Source: Nymphaea colorata
Lineage: Eukaryota > Streptophyta > Magnoliopsida > Nymphaeales > Nymphaeaceae
Direction: 5' to 3'
DNA: 64,000 nucleotides
Assembly: GCF_008831285.2 (NCBI RefSeq)
Contig: NC_045139.1
Location: 16,040,354 to 16,104,353 of the forward strand
A model generated the notes under the pieces. That model ran no database searches, was not told where the DNA came from, and saw nothing but the letters and a program-made list of their open reading frames with translations. The position numbers were made by a program, and so were the translations under genes. Each line of letters starts with the position of its first letter. Within the stretch, counting starts at the first letter, position 1. Shown here one piece after another: positions 49,249-62,900 of this stretch.

Positions 49249-50859
49249 TGTTAACTCTTCTCCTGCATTTGTTCCTGTTACTCTGCAGCAGCACCTTGCC
49301 ATTCAGCTTTCCAGCGTTCTTGACTGCTTTCAAGCATTTGCATAGATTAATGTCCGATTTCCAGTTAATTACTCCATAGAGAAGGTGCCCATCGTGTTCT
49401 CTGACTAAGCCCGCCGTTCCACGACTGCCATCCTGCTGCCAACTGACAACATGCAATTTTAATTCTTTCGTCAAGATCCCCATTTGGTACCAGCTTCAGC
49501 CAGGTCTCTATTGCTTGCCTTGATCTGTCATCCCATTCCATTTTCAGTATCATCTGCTGACATAGAAGTCCAAGCCCCTATTTCACCATGTCCAGGCGCA
49601 TCTCTATCCCCATGCTTGGACGAGTTTCTCCTTTTCCACCATTTGCACGCATGGAATTCTTCCGACATTTCCAAATTGCTTTGGCTCGGAACCTGTGTCC
49701 TGTCCGCTTGCGGCATTCATATTTGAATCCTCATGCTGGCAAGCACCTGACACGCCCCACTTGCATCTGAAGAAAGATGATCAAGAGTCTCTTCAGCTTG
49801 TTGACACAATGCACATATGGAAGCTAAGAGAAGCCAAATCTTTTCATCCTTTCTTCAGTAAGCAATTTGTTCTCACAACACAGGTAAAGTGTCCAGGAGG
49901 CCCTTAGGATCCCATTGTGTCCCAAATTCGTCTTCTCCACCCTTTCGTCTCACCCTTCCATCTAATTCTCTACCATATTTCTCTCCTTGAATTCTCTCCT
50001 TGAAATGCTGCAGTTCTGCTGCTCCACCCAGATCAATTGATCTGCCCCATTTCTGACTAAGGGTAGAGGGATGTGGGCAAGCACCATGACCGATCTTCAC
50101 ATTCAAAGTTACAGTGTGGACTGACCACCAATAATGGTCGTCTCCACATCGTTTATAACAATTCTGGTTCTGGATCACTAGGTATGAAGACCACCAAAAA
50201 TTAGCAGTAGTGTTTTGTGAATGTGTCCCAGAAAAATTGGATTGTATCGCCCACATCAGCGACAACGCATGGGCGGCCACCACTGGTGGTTTCCACCAAC
50301 ATTATATCTTTCGCTTTCATTTCTTTTGAAGGATCAGTTTAATCTGCATTTTGAATTTTGAAATATAGAAACGTGACGTATGTAGTTTCTGGAATTTAAG
50401 GCTGCATGCTTAGATAAGCGTCTCTGCATCTTTAGATAAGGTTATGTGATTTTAAGAGTTTAAATGTTATTGACTGCCATCTAATGAGATTCCTGACTGT
50501 TTGATTGATCGCATTAAGGGGGTTTAAATAAAAGGTATCTCAGGAGAGGAACGCTAAATGCAATTGATTGCACCAATAGTGATTCATTTTAATCATCTAC
50601 TTAGTGTGCATTTTGAAATTTTGAATATAGGAATGTTCTTCAAAGTTTAAAGGGTACAAGCTTAGCTAAGCGCTTTTGCTTGTTTAGATAAGTTCCTGCG
50701 ACTTTAAAAATTTTAAAATGTCTGTGGGGGAGTGAGAGCGTCAGCGGCAAAGGGAGAGAAGGGCATTGTAAGAGAGGCACTGGTGTGGAGGCCACCATGA
50801 GAGATAGAGAGCGAGTGAGTTGGGGAGAGAGAAATCACAATGATGGAGAGATTCATGGT

Positions 50860-50903
<44 letters not shown>

Positions 50904-51021
50904 TATATATATAAACTGAAATTACAAATATAAACTGAAATTACAAACAAGAAAAAAACGAAAACCAGCAAAGACAGAATCATAAGATTCTTCACTGCAA
51001 GACCACAAGTCACATATTCAC
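49249..51021. other. Intergenic region
   Basis: No gene recognised. Two long-range similar blocks around 50330-50460 and 50590-50720 (attttgaaatatag.aa, ttaaggctgcatgctta / ttaaagggtacaagctta, gataag) suggest an old duplication. Confidence 0.4.
50861..50918. repeat. Palindromic (TA)n flanked by CAGTTTA/TAAACTG
   Basis: A long TA run is bracketed by cagttta on the left and taaactg on the right, making a perfect-ended cruciform-capable palindrome. A 20-base direct repeat (tataaactgaaattacaaa) follows. Confidence 0.85.
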
Positions 51022-51100
51022 CTGGAGAGCATCACGAGTTCCATCATGGGAGTTTCCACTCAGGAAAATAAGTTTGAAAGGCCCTATCACATCATCTGTC
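51022..51100 (-). pseudogene. Isolated exon-like fragment
   Basis: Between acceptor-like cttgccag and donor-like CAG|GTGAAT the minus strand is open for 26 codons (DDVIGPFKLIFLSGNSHDGT and following). Composition is protein-like but flanking exons were not found. Family not recognised. Confidence 0.25.
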
Positions 51101-53240
51101 CTGGCAAGTTTCATCAGCAGAGGTGAGATTGAATGCATAGACAGTGAATAGTCTCAAAGGCAACCCATTGTAAACAAAGAACTTCCTGTCACAGTCGCAT
51201 GTAATCCGTTCTTCGCTCACAACTGTCTCTAGACTGGGATTTCGGATACTTCTCCGCAGCCAACTCATCAATAGGAAATCCAGGAATAACAAAAAAAGAA
51301 AAATCCCACTATCAAATTTGTTATATAGCGGCTGCAATGTAACAAGAATCTCAATCAAAACCATGCTGTTAGAACAAATCATTTGGGAGTAAATAAACAT
51401 GCAATTGCTACTAGATTTTGATCAAGTACTGGAAAGCGGAAATTAGGAAAGCACAATAGTCTGGGCCAAATTAGAGCCACATATGCATAAAAAGAAGTTG
51501 CAGGAGGGCCACTTCAGCCAGATTTTCATCTACGCCAATGGCAGAGGGCAACCCACATATGATCCATAAAAGGAATTTGGTTGTCAACAGCACTCAAAAT
51601 CTTATGAAAAGCTAATCTTCTTTCGAGAAAGGCTAAGTCTTCAGAAAATCGGCTTTGTATGATTTATAATCAGTACTTTAGAATAATCTTATATCAACCA
51701 TTGCAAAGAATAATTGTCCGCCACTTGAAAACCTATGATAACGCTGTAGAAATCCTCACATGATTTTATTGACGTGAAAGGATTGCAAGAAGGAAGATTG
51801 AAAATGGAAAAAGGGAGACCTGGAGAGTCAGCCAGACTGTGAAGAGATCACACGCAGAGAACTAGAAGAGCTAGGGAAGATCGCGTCCTCATACAATCCA
51901 CATTATTGACGTTTTTGGGGGAAAGAAATAGAGAGAGGCGTACCCGCACCGATCTGATGGAATAGCAACCGGTAGGTCACCGGAAAATCACGAGAAATCA
52001 ATGATTTGGGGGAAAACCCCCACGGTGTTGGCGATTCGCTACTTTTCCTTCACCTTGAGAAACGAAAAGCCTGTGCCCCCATCTACAACGAATTGCTCAC
52101 CTCACATGAAACCAGTGTTGCTAAATGTGAACACGAGAATTATTGTAGTGTTTGGAAAGATATGCATCCGACTCACTCCACTCTTCTTCTCACGACATAT
52201 TTATGAGGACGACAATATCAAAACAGGACGATTCTCGAGGCAGTTACATAAATGCAGCTTGCTGAGAGAAATTGGCCAACATGTGTTCATGCTCGAACAA
52301 GCATAAGCGTTTGCATGAACCGAATCATGTTCCTGTCGATACTAGCGAAGGCTTTGCCTGGAATTCAACCCTTTTTTTCTCTGTTACTAAATTTTATAAT
52401 TCCTAGCTAATAAATGCACCTTGTAAAATTATTGGTAAAGGCACTGTTAAAATTAATATGCGTGTAGAATACTAACAAATGTGAGGTATGTCCTTCATTT
52501 GAAGAAGAATCTTATTTCTTCATGAAAATAATTGCAGGTACTTAGCTGAAGCGGTATTTGGTTTACCGCGTATGTTTATGTTGATCGTGGTCAACTTCAG
52601 CCTATAGCTACAAAGTTGTTAAGAACAACACAGAATAAACTCTCCTCTCGCACTTTTAAGAGGGGGTTAGAAGCAACAAGGAAGAAGACAACGATTTACG
52701 TGGTTCGGAGCAATAATCTCCTACGTCCACGGTCGCACACATTTCTTGTATTCTCTCTCTTTTATGAACACACACAGAACAGACACTCTCAAGCGGCGGC
52801 CATCCTCAAAACATAAGGATTAGAGCAAACCCGCATTTGTATAAAATGACATATATGCCCTTACATAAAAAGAAAAGTGTGTTTTTCTTGATCACGCATT
52901 TGGAGTAAAATGATATAAGTTTTGTTGTGTTGGTTGTGAATCTCCCAAACTTATTATCAGTAGAGATATAATTTATGATGAATCATTCTTATTACATCAA
53001 AAGGTTGAACACGTCTACATTTTATAAATTTTGAATTTGAACTTCCAACCCATGATCAGTCATCATCAGTTCTTCAAAAGCACCTTCAGTGCAGCTTCAC
53101 ATTCATGATGAAGTTCATGAGCATACAGAAGAGTACGGTTACTGCTAAATTCTGGCAAATGAGAGATATTTTGCAGACTCATTTGTCAACTGAGAGTCCT
53201 CATCATATTCACAAGCAATGAATTGCGCTGATTCTCCTAA
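51101..53240. other. Intergenic region with transposon-like debris
   Basis: No gene. 52680-52745 contains a block (gatttacgtggttcgg ... cctacgtccacgg-like) of a type common in plant retrotransposon ends; no flanking LTR structure was found. Confidence 0.35.
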
Positions 53241-53580
53241 GTGGTTGGTAGCGATACTTGGCAAGCAGTGAAATGGATTCTCAAATACTTGAAATTATGT
53301 TGGTAACTTTGATAGGAAGAGGTCACTTACCAGTTTTGTTCTCTCTCGAAAGCTACTTTACAGTCTATTGTTGCATTGTTGAGTATATGACAATCATTTA
53401 GGCAATTAAAGAAGACATTTGGTTGAGAGGTATGTATATGAACTTCATACAAGGAAAGTTGATTATTTATTGCGATGCATCTTGAAATTGGTACTGCTCA
53501 TTATCGTGTCGATGCTTTAACCAAGTCAGTACAAATTCTCAAGTTCAAGCATAGACCCATTCACGAGGGTTGTTTGATCC
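53241..53580 (+). mobile_element. Ty1/copia RNase H remnant
   Basis: Reads, with stops and frameshifts, WQAVKWILKYLK, then KRSLTSFV, EYMTII, AIKEDIWLRGM and GKLIIYCDAS, in the order and spacing of the copia-type RNase H/pol C-terminal region. No intact protease, integrase or reverse transcriptase nearby. Confidence 0.65.
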
Positions 53581-53733
53581 ATTACGATGGATTGTTGAAA
53601 AAAAAAGTGAGTTTTGTTATTTAATATTAATTTACACATTTTTTGTGTTTTTTTAAACCGTCCATCCTAATAGATCAGGCTGCTCTTATAAGTTGAGTAT
53701 AACTCCGAAGAATCAAAATCAATATTCACTTAG

Positions 53734-53770
<37 letters not shown>

Positions 53771-56700
53771 ATGTATGTATGATCTAAGTGTGTGTTGGCG
53801 AGCACTGCAGCGGAAGCACGATGACCATCCTAATGTATAGGCGGCCCAGCTGCCAAAAAGTGACAAGTCTTTCAATAGTTTCGGTGGTGTAGTTGGTCAA
53901 ATTGGCGTTGAAGCAACCCTAAACCTTGGCGGGAAGAACGAGCAGCTGAATTCCTCTTCCTCGCGCAAGTGGTGATGATGATCGCCTCGCGGACGAGAAC
54001 AACAACAGGGTCTCCCAGCGCACCAACCCAAATATGAGCGATCTTAATGGTTGGTAAAGTAAAACCCAATTTATATAAGTCTAAGTGGGATCCCCCGCAC
54101 CACTTTTGATTTCTTCGTCTCTTTAATTTTTCCCCAGAAGAGAGTCGAAGAGAATCTGGATAGAGATTGTTGCTCACCCATAAATTACTACCCTTCAATT
54201 AAATGACATAAAAAAAAAATTTATATATTTTCAAACAATTGACATGCGCTTGACCGCCGGGCAAACAGGTCCGGCTGGGGCCGAATTTGGTCACATGTGC
54301 GAGAGTAGGACAGCGAGGTTCGAATGGCGTCAGCGCCATCGTCACCGCCCTTGTCCTTATCGTTGATATTGAGAGCATTGCGTCACTGATTGCGTCACTC
54401 GCTTCCCAGCGAGCGGGGGGCGACGCTTTCTCGGGACCTGCGGCTCCAGTTTAAGTTTTTTCTTTATATATATATTTATTAACCAATAAACAAAAAATTC
54501 TCCGGCATGACGCTGAGGTGGATGCGCCGTCCGCTAGTGAAGTACAACAGCTGATCACGGCATCACAGGTGGATGTTGCTCAAGTCAATTACGCAGCCAT
54601 CTAATCAGAAATTGTTTTTTTTTATATATTAAAAAATTACAAAATGCTGTAAATTAATACTAAATGTTTAAAATACTGTATATATATTTAACCGTCCGTC
54701 ATGCATAAAGTAAAGTTTGGTAATTCAATTTTCATGTATGTGGATTCTTTCTGACTTCATAGTTTTCTTTTGGGCGTGTCTTAGCCGTCGAAAGAGTTTG
54801 TAAAGAAAGGAAAGAGTAGAGATCGTGGCCACAGTTTTTGGAAACGAAATATCTTGTCGGTGATATGATATGAAAGGCGCCTCGTGATCATTTATTTCAT
54901 TACTTTTTTTTCTTTTCTTTTCTAAGAAAGCATGTCGACATTTGTATGTGGTGCTAAAGGAATTATTGTAAGGAGGTCATGTTGGTAACTAATATGAAAA
55001 ATAAATCATTGTCCTTGGTGCGATGTAAAAGTAGAAATCAATTTTAGTCTGTTTGTTTGCGCCTTTGGACTCTATAATCGTGGTTTCATAATAAAAGGAT
55101 GGATGGAGAATAATATGTATTAAACAGATGTAATATAGACGATTTGGGACTGGTGTGGGCAATTGCCCGCCTTCACCACCGGTGCTAAAATATACCGACT
55201 TCCTCCTTATCTGGAGAAGAAGAGAATGTAAGACGTGATCTGCTGAAGATGTCACGAGGTGGGCGCAAGGAACTCCTACCAACCAACTTGGTCGGATAGT
55301 TGGTGGTGGTGAGGAGCCCGAATTAAAAGACTATCAAGTTGAAGAAGGTCAAAAGTTCATACAATACTCAGGCATACCACCAACCTTAGGTTGAACATAA
55401 AAAAAAAAAAAAGACAATGTTTTAGATTAACATCATTCCCCAATATATCAAAGCATTCCAACATTTTTGTGGGCAATTTGTTCAGCAAAGACCACCTAAT
55501 GACCTCCAAGTTGATAAGCCCAAAACATGGGAATTAAATTAATCTACTTTGGTAGGCAAAAAAAGCTTTGTGCATCATCACCGGGTCTTGGGCATTAATT
55601 ATTAATAAACCTCGACGAAATTTAGGAACAAATTCCAATGGGCATCGGGATCCACGTTGACGGCGAAATCAAACAAATTAAAAAGAGAATTAAGACATGG
55701 TTGATCCACTCATTGTATTAAACAAATTCATATTTGTCACAACAATGGAGTAGAACACAAGAACTTTTTTTTTTTTTTATGTTCTCTTGTGCTTGGATGA
55801 TGCAACAACCCACACCACCTGGGATTAAATATGTGCATTGGAAGTCTATGACAGCCCACACCCACTCCATTCTCCATTGATTGTCTGCCACAATCCAATG
55901 AAAAGGTTGCCTTGTTGTTGTTAGACGCTACTTCCTCATCGTTTTCCTTCCTTGCTAATTTCTTTCTTCTTCTTCACGAGCAAAGCAACTTGACGATGCC
56001 TTTATATTAACTCGGCTTATGTTTATGTAAGTGCAGTGATGAGCTCCTGCGCTGTGCGCTTGACAGAAGAAAAGTAGATTCAACACGGCGGTTTATTCTT
56101 GGCAAGCAAAGAACCTGTTTTCTTGTTAAAGTCACTTAACACCATCGAATTATTATGTCTTGAACCTCTTCTTGGATTTTCCAGTATGCAATGTGCAATA
56201 TACTTGTGGAGTACCATATAATATGTATATGGTTTTCCAGTATGTCTGCTGGCTACCACCTTTAACATAATGCTATAAAATAGGATTAGATTTTAATCAA
56301 GCCCCTTGGGGCCCATTTGCTAACTAGAACGTTCCATGAATATAGCCCAAAAGTTGGGGCAGGTTCATAACAAAACAAATTATGAATCTCCCCCAATGTT
56401 TGGGTCATATTAGTGGAACAGTTGCGAACTGTTCCTCTCGCCAAACTGAGATTTGGTGAACTAAAAAAAAATTTGGTGGATTGGTTGAAAGCAAACTTTA
56501 AAGTTTGTGTGGATGATCCACTTAGCTATGTACTTGCTCTTAAAGTTCTTTTATATATATATATTGGAAAACCCTTTTGGGCATTAGGCAAAACATGTGA
56601 GTTCAATGAATCTGCCCTGAAATCACAGTAGATTAATGCAACACTCAGATGTTGTTTTTCATGAATGTACCTCAATTTTGAGACAGATTCATAAAACATT

Positions 56701-59700
56701 CATATGTTGTTTCTAATGCTCAAATGAAAGCAACCCTGCAGAATGAATATATATCTAAGATGTTATTGAAAACAAACTTTGTTCTTGTGTATGCAATAAG
56801 CTATGACTACTTGTTTTTATAAAGCTTTTTTTTTTTTCTGCCACAAAGCTATACAGGTGAATTTGCATTAAATCTCCTATGTTTAGTCCTGTGAACCTAA
56901 CTCAAAAATCGGTTAGATTCACTAACGTGAATCTTCATGATCATGTCCTCGATTAGATTTGTGCTTCCAATACTTAATATGTACTTGGATATTCATGGCT
57001 ACCATGTGTATACGTACTTGTTACACATACGCCTCCATATCCTAATTGCTAAGCACATGAAATATAAAATTAGAAAGGCTTTGCTATTTATTTTTTTAAC
57101 TTTTATAGTTTTCTATAATTGGCCATAGCATTGAGTGAGCAATATTAATGGTATCGAAAGGTTGTTGAGACAAATGACATTTTCAAAGCCACACGAAACA
57201 TGCCGAATCGATAAGACGTACCAACCTTACTGATGCGTCCAAGAATTCCCATGCTGAAGATACATAGACTTGGCTTTGTTCTCTTTTCTGGGGGAAAATA
57301 TACATATATATGTTTATATTTTTGAAAATTTTTAACTTGGCATTGGCATGTATAAAAATTTTGAAAAGTATTGTTGGGTCCCTTGAGAATTTTCAAAAAT
57401 ACTATTCGGGCCTCCTTGTAAAATGGCTTAACCTATGCTTGCTGCTGCTACTGTTTTCCATGCTTCTTACATAATCAATCTTTTTTTTTTTCTTTGCTTC
57501 TTGAAAATGTTGAATCTTATCGATTTTTCATCGTTCATGACCGTCTTTCCTTCTTTGTCTCATTCATTCTATCGTGTTCTTATTTGTTTTCTTTTTTTTT
57601 CTTTTTGTTCAATGGCAAAGCTGCGGCTAGGCAGTAGCCTACCACATTGTGCCCATAGAGTTGCACCCCAGGTATTGAGCTTGAACTTGAACTGACAAAC
57701 CCCTTACTACTTGAAGCCCTAGATCCAATTTCCTGGTCAGGTGAGCAGAAAATCCATGTCATTTCTCTTCTCAAATTAGTAAGTTAACTCACATACACAC
57801 AAAAATATGTCAAAATAAATTTAAAAATATATGTATGTATAACTTAGAAACGGTGGTCACTTTTGAATGAAAGAAAGGAGTATTTCATCCCACTACCTCG
57901 AAAGGAAGACACCCTAACCTCCATTCGCTTTCTCTAGGCCTAGGGTTTAGAGCCAGAGCCAGCCAGCCGCATTTGGTGTTTTCGACTAATCCAGCAGTGC
58001 TGTTATCACCTCAATATAACGCCCACAGAAATTGAACCAATAATCGAGGCTTTGGTTGATGCCATATCAACCAACTATTGCTATGCCTCTCTAGACAAAA
58101 AAAAGTTAAAAACCATGTGAAGTGCATAACACAAATTAAATAACCCACTTATTCCACCTTCTTGTATCATGCGCGGACAAACTCTTATATGTATGCCCTC
58201 AGTCTGTCAACTTTCACTTTTTTTTTTTCTTACTACATGTAGTGCCCTAGACTATTAATTTTTTTTTACGGACTTTTCAACCTGTTTTTAAGCCCCCCCA
58301 AAAAAAAAAAAGACTTCTGCAAGAGCTTGGCTTGTGCATGGTTGTACATGCACGCGCACACACGCACACACGCACACACACAAAGTGTGTTTCCTCAAAA
58401 GATGGCCAACAACCGCTGAAGCATATATATTTATTGCCCTGTCCCTACTTGCATGCAATTTGTTTCAGATTCCACCTTTTATATCTTGCCATAAGTTAGA
58501 GATAACCAGTCAATGTGCATACGTGGGCAGTGATGACCGGAGTGGAAGCCACCCCTTCCTTGTATACCATGCAATAAATTTAAACACCTCCGAGCCTTGA
58601 TCAAAACTATTCTCGCCATATGGATGCAATTTTCGCAAAGTCCAACTTTGGTGCACAATCCTCAAACAAATGAAGAAGGCAAATTATTTGTTAATATTGT
58701 TCCCCGATTAGTTTACGCTCAAGATAGATATTTTATTTTTGCAAAGATTCCCAAGGCAGAGTGCGGGCGCTCGCCACTTGCTGCCTGGGTGGCTCGTGCA
58801 CTCCACATGCCCCCACACGAATTTTCAAATTAGAAAAACACTTTCTGTGGGCTGTGTTCGTTTCTTTGTGGACTCGAAAGGGTGTTTTTGTCTTTTCACA
58901 CGTAGTTGCGGATAATCCGATAGAATTCCGGTAGGGTTGCCAATGGATCGGATTTGATAAGTCAAGTTAGTTTTCGCTTAGGTCTTTTTAAATTTCATTT
59001 TGACTAAAGTACTTAGCTTATCTGTATAAAAAACCGAGCCTCATATCAATCTTTTCGGGATTCGATTCACGAAAATACCCTCAGCCAACAGATTCTCGGA
59101 GAAATTTTCCGTATTTCAGAGCTGGTTGAACTTAATTACGGTTACTTCTTTCAACTCGAGTCTAGGTAGGTGAGGATTAAACTTGTGTAGTAAGGGCTTA
59201 CGGAAGCACAATAAAATATTAAAAAAGTGATTTGTAGTTTCAAGGTTCTTGGAGGTTAAGAGAAAACCTAGGGACCCAAGATTAAGTAATCTCTCCTTAA
59301 GTTAATGGGCCCATTTGATAAATAAAGAAAAGCCGGCAAAGAATGGCTCCTTTTTATAACCACAACCACCAGACTCTCTATTTCCGCTGGAGCGAGGGCG
59401 AGGGCTCGGAAAACAACATAACAGTTCACCCTTAAAAACAGAAACCTTCTCTCTGGCTCTTCTTTTTTTAGGGAGCATACAGATGAAATGTTTGGCGTTT
59501 CACTAGTTATGTTCATGTAAATTTTTGGCGTTGCCGGACCGAAAATTTTTTAACCATCGAAAGTTCACCGACGGGAGGTTTTGACGGCGAAGAAGGCGAT
59601 GCATAGAAACGTCATCCCATGAGCCGTAGAATAGAAAATAAATAAACAAACAAGTAAATGAATAGAAGAGAAGAGACGACTGCGAGAAAGGAAAAGGAAA

Positions 59701-59790
59701 TGGAACTCTTCCCTTCCCTGTCTGTCTGTCTTTCTCTCTTAATTATTCGCCATCCTCTTTTCTCTCCATCTCTCAAAGCGTTCGTTGCCC
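53581..59790. other. Long gene-free region
   Basis: No gene supported on either strand. (TA)n(TG)n at 53735-53780. 54240-54450 is GC-rich and may be transposon-derived. (CA)n near 58352-58382. A minus-strand frame at 53872-54198 and several short ORFs show no known motifs. Confidence 0.5.
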
Positions 59791-59798
59791 ATAAATAG
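59791..59798 (+). promoter_or_regulatory. Possible TATA element of the AGT2 gene
   Basis: ATAAATAG in gcccataaatagcagtcc, 186 bases before the ATG, followed by a CT-rich leader. Plausible but not decisive. Confidence 0.45.
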
Positions 59799-59976
59799 CA
59801 GTCCCCTCCGCCTGTTCGATCACACGGATCTCTCTCCCACCACCTTCCCCTTCCCAAGCGCCTTTCTCCTTCTGAGTCCGCCATTGTTCCTTCTCTTGCT
59901 CCCATTCTCGTTTCCCCGCCTCCAACCCCCACCTTCCCGTCCTAAGCAAAGGTAGCGAGAGCAGAAGGACGCCAGA

Positions 59977-62900
59977 ATGCAGAGGATCAGCAGGAACATC
60001 GTCCCTCTTGGCAGGCGAATCTGTCGATACCGGGACGCCGCGAGGTCCTTCTCCCAGGCCGCGCAGAGAGAACTGGACGACGCAATCCCGAGGATGCCAG
60101 ACTTCGACTACACGCCCCTTCCCTACGACGGGCCCCCCGCCGAGGAGATCCTCCGCCGCAGGAAGGAGTTCCTCAGCCCTTCCGTCTTCCACTTCTACAA
60201 GGACCCCGTAAGCTCTCTCTCTCTCTCGCTCTCTCTTTTCTTTTCGGGCTGTACGCTTACTTGCTCCGTGACGGTTGATTTGTTTCTCCTCGTTTATTGG
60301 AGCCGCGATGGATGTAGTGGAGCCGTGACGAATGTGTGCGTTGTTGGCTGGTTTTCCCCGTGGAACAGTCGATCTTCTTAGCTTAACGATCGTCGTCGTC
60401 GTCCATGCCGTTGCTTTCGCTTTTGGGCGCCCGATCTTCATCGGCGCTGAAAAGCTCCAGCCATGAGGGATGGATGGTGTTGTATCAGATCCCTCGGTAT
60501 CCTCGTTGCTCTTCTGGTTTAGGTTACGAAGCTTCAAGTAGATAAAACAAGTAAAATGAAGTTTAGAATTATTCGGTATCTCCGGAATTCCGTTTCGTCC
60601 GTCTCCGCAGATCCTTTGGTGAGGGTACACTGCACACATTTTTTCTCTGAATTTGTCAAAAAGAAAACGCGCGTCATGAAAAAGACTCCACAGCAACACG
60701 ATCGATCGGAGAATGATTTCAAATTTAAAGCCTTGTTTGCCCGATTTTGTCATCATTTTCCACGTAACCTTCCCTTCTTATTTTAATATGTTATATGTTT
60801 AAAAAAATAGTTACACTCCCACGATTTCCTGGAGAAAGCGAGGTTTTCAATGAATCGCCTTCTTCTTCCTCTCGATAAACAGAAAATTTGGCAGCATTGT
60901 TAATCCAAGCGGTTCTCAAAGTTTGGGTTAAGGTGCGGTGGACCGCGTGGCAACGGAGGTGCGGACCCGAGATGCCCGTCTACAACAACTTACCGGACGG
61001 AAAAAAAAAAAAAAATTTCTCAGTCCCTGCATCCTAACCTGCAACTTTTTACCAGTAAAAAATCAAGACCGTCCACTCCCTTGACGTGGGCCATGGAGAA
61101 ATTATTCAGGGTCTGGCTGCCTTTATTGTTCATCGTATAGCGTTTTTAACTTGCATCAAAACTTGGATACCCACCCAAGTCCCAATTATGGAAGATATCA
61201 AAAGGAAGAAAAATCCCAGTTATAAAGTTTTTTTTTTTCCTTCCAAAAAAAACCGCGCTTTCTGTTCGCTGTCACAAAAAATTCCCGCGTCGCGCCATGC
61301 GAGAGAACACACTGGAAGGGTGCCGATCTGAGGCTGGCTCCCCGTGTGCCTCTTCAGGCGTCGTTTTAGGAAACGTCTGCCTGTATTTTTCTTCCACTTT
61401 TATCTAAAGTGGCGATGTGCCCTGTATGTATATTTCCAGTTCACGTCCATGAACATCTTCCAAAATTTAACAGGAAAAGGGAATAACTGGTAAAGATTGG
61501 ATCTCCCAATATCGGCAAGTAAGAACATTGAGGGAAAATTTGATAACGTCCTGCGTCAATCCCCACCGAATGGGGGTGATCGTGTTCTGGGCTATTATCG
61601 GCCGCACGATCTTGCTAATTAGATGCCGCTACTGATCACCTCTAGGAAATTTCTTTTCTTTTCCTCTCAGTTCTTCCTTCATTATCACTGGGTCTGTTCT
61701 GCAGGAAACCAGTAGATCCATGGTTTTACATAGATCTACAATATGCGCATACTGAATCGTTTCATCTTTTATTCATGAACTTTTTACCAGAATTAAAAGG
61801 TTCAAATCAGTAAAATGATTATGAAGAACAGTTGGGCGGAAATCTGGGCAAAACCATTCCACTTTAATACGTCATACTTAAAGCTTCTGCAGATACTGAT
61901 GGATGCTTTATCATGTGTTTCCAGTTGCATCTTGTTGAAGGCAAGATGCAGTATTTGTTCGATGCAAATGGTCGCCGCTATGTTGACGCTTTTGGGGGCA
62001 TTGCTACTGTATCTTGTGGACATTGTCATCCGGATGTTGTAGAAGCCATTGTGAACCAAACGAGGCGTTTGCAGCACTCCACAGTTCTGTACCTTAATAA
62101 TGCTGTCGCGGAGTTTGCTGAAGCATTAGCATCTAAGTTTCCTGGAAACCTAAAGGTACTGTCCGATATTCTAACTCTATAAAAATTTTCTTAAGTTCAC
62201 TGCCGTAGTCAAAGTTAACACGCCTTTTTCACATGATGTGCAGGTTGTTTTCTTCACAAATTCTGGAACGGAGGCGAATGAACTTGCTATGATGATTGCA
62301 CGCCTGTATACTGGTAATCATGATATTATATCACTTCGTAATGCCTACCACGGAAATGCAGCTGGAACAATGTGCGCAACTGCCCAGTCTTGCTGGAAAT
62401 TCAATGTTTCTGCACAAGTACGTCCCCTGTTTGCTATAGTATCATTGTTTCTTTGTGCTTTCTCTGTCTTTGTTCCCTTTGGGTCTCCACAAAATGCATC
62501 CATAGCCATATGTTTTGGATATTTTCTTTCTTTGTGTATCAAGGAGTTGATTTGGCTTTTCGTGCGTTCATAAAAGTTCGAAGTGCTTATGCGTCTTCGT
62601 AATCTTTGAAACAGAGTGGTGTGCACCATGCCTTGAACCCAGACCCATACAGGGGCGTTTTTGGCTCAGATGGAGACAAATATGCACAAGATGTTCAAGA
62701 TATTATTGATTATGGAACTTGCGGGTGTGTTGCTGGATTCATTTCTGAATCAATACAGGCATGTTCTGTTCATTACTATTATTGTTTCCTGATATCCCTG
62801 TTAAATCCTTACTCTTAGACCATATTTTCCCCTGTATTTACTCTATTGTGCATGTTTTCTCCATAGGGCGTAGGTGGTATAATTGAATTGGCCCCGGGAT

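Noticed and set aside
49873-50283. 136-codon minus-strand frame
   Set aside because: Trp- and His-rich with no motif, no promoter or splice context, and no link to the protease relic downstream.
53872-54198. 108-codon minus-strand frame with a hydrophobic stretch
   Set aside because: No known domain, no credible start context; may be transposon debris.
59773-60756. 327-codon open frame on the minus strand
   Set aside because: It is antisense to AGT2 exon 1, its promoter and intron 1. Composition is low-complexity Arg/Glu/Gly from CT-rich DNA, with no domain.
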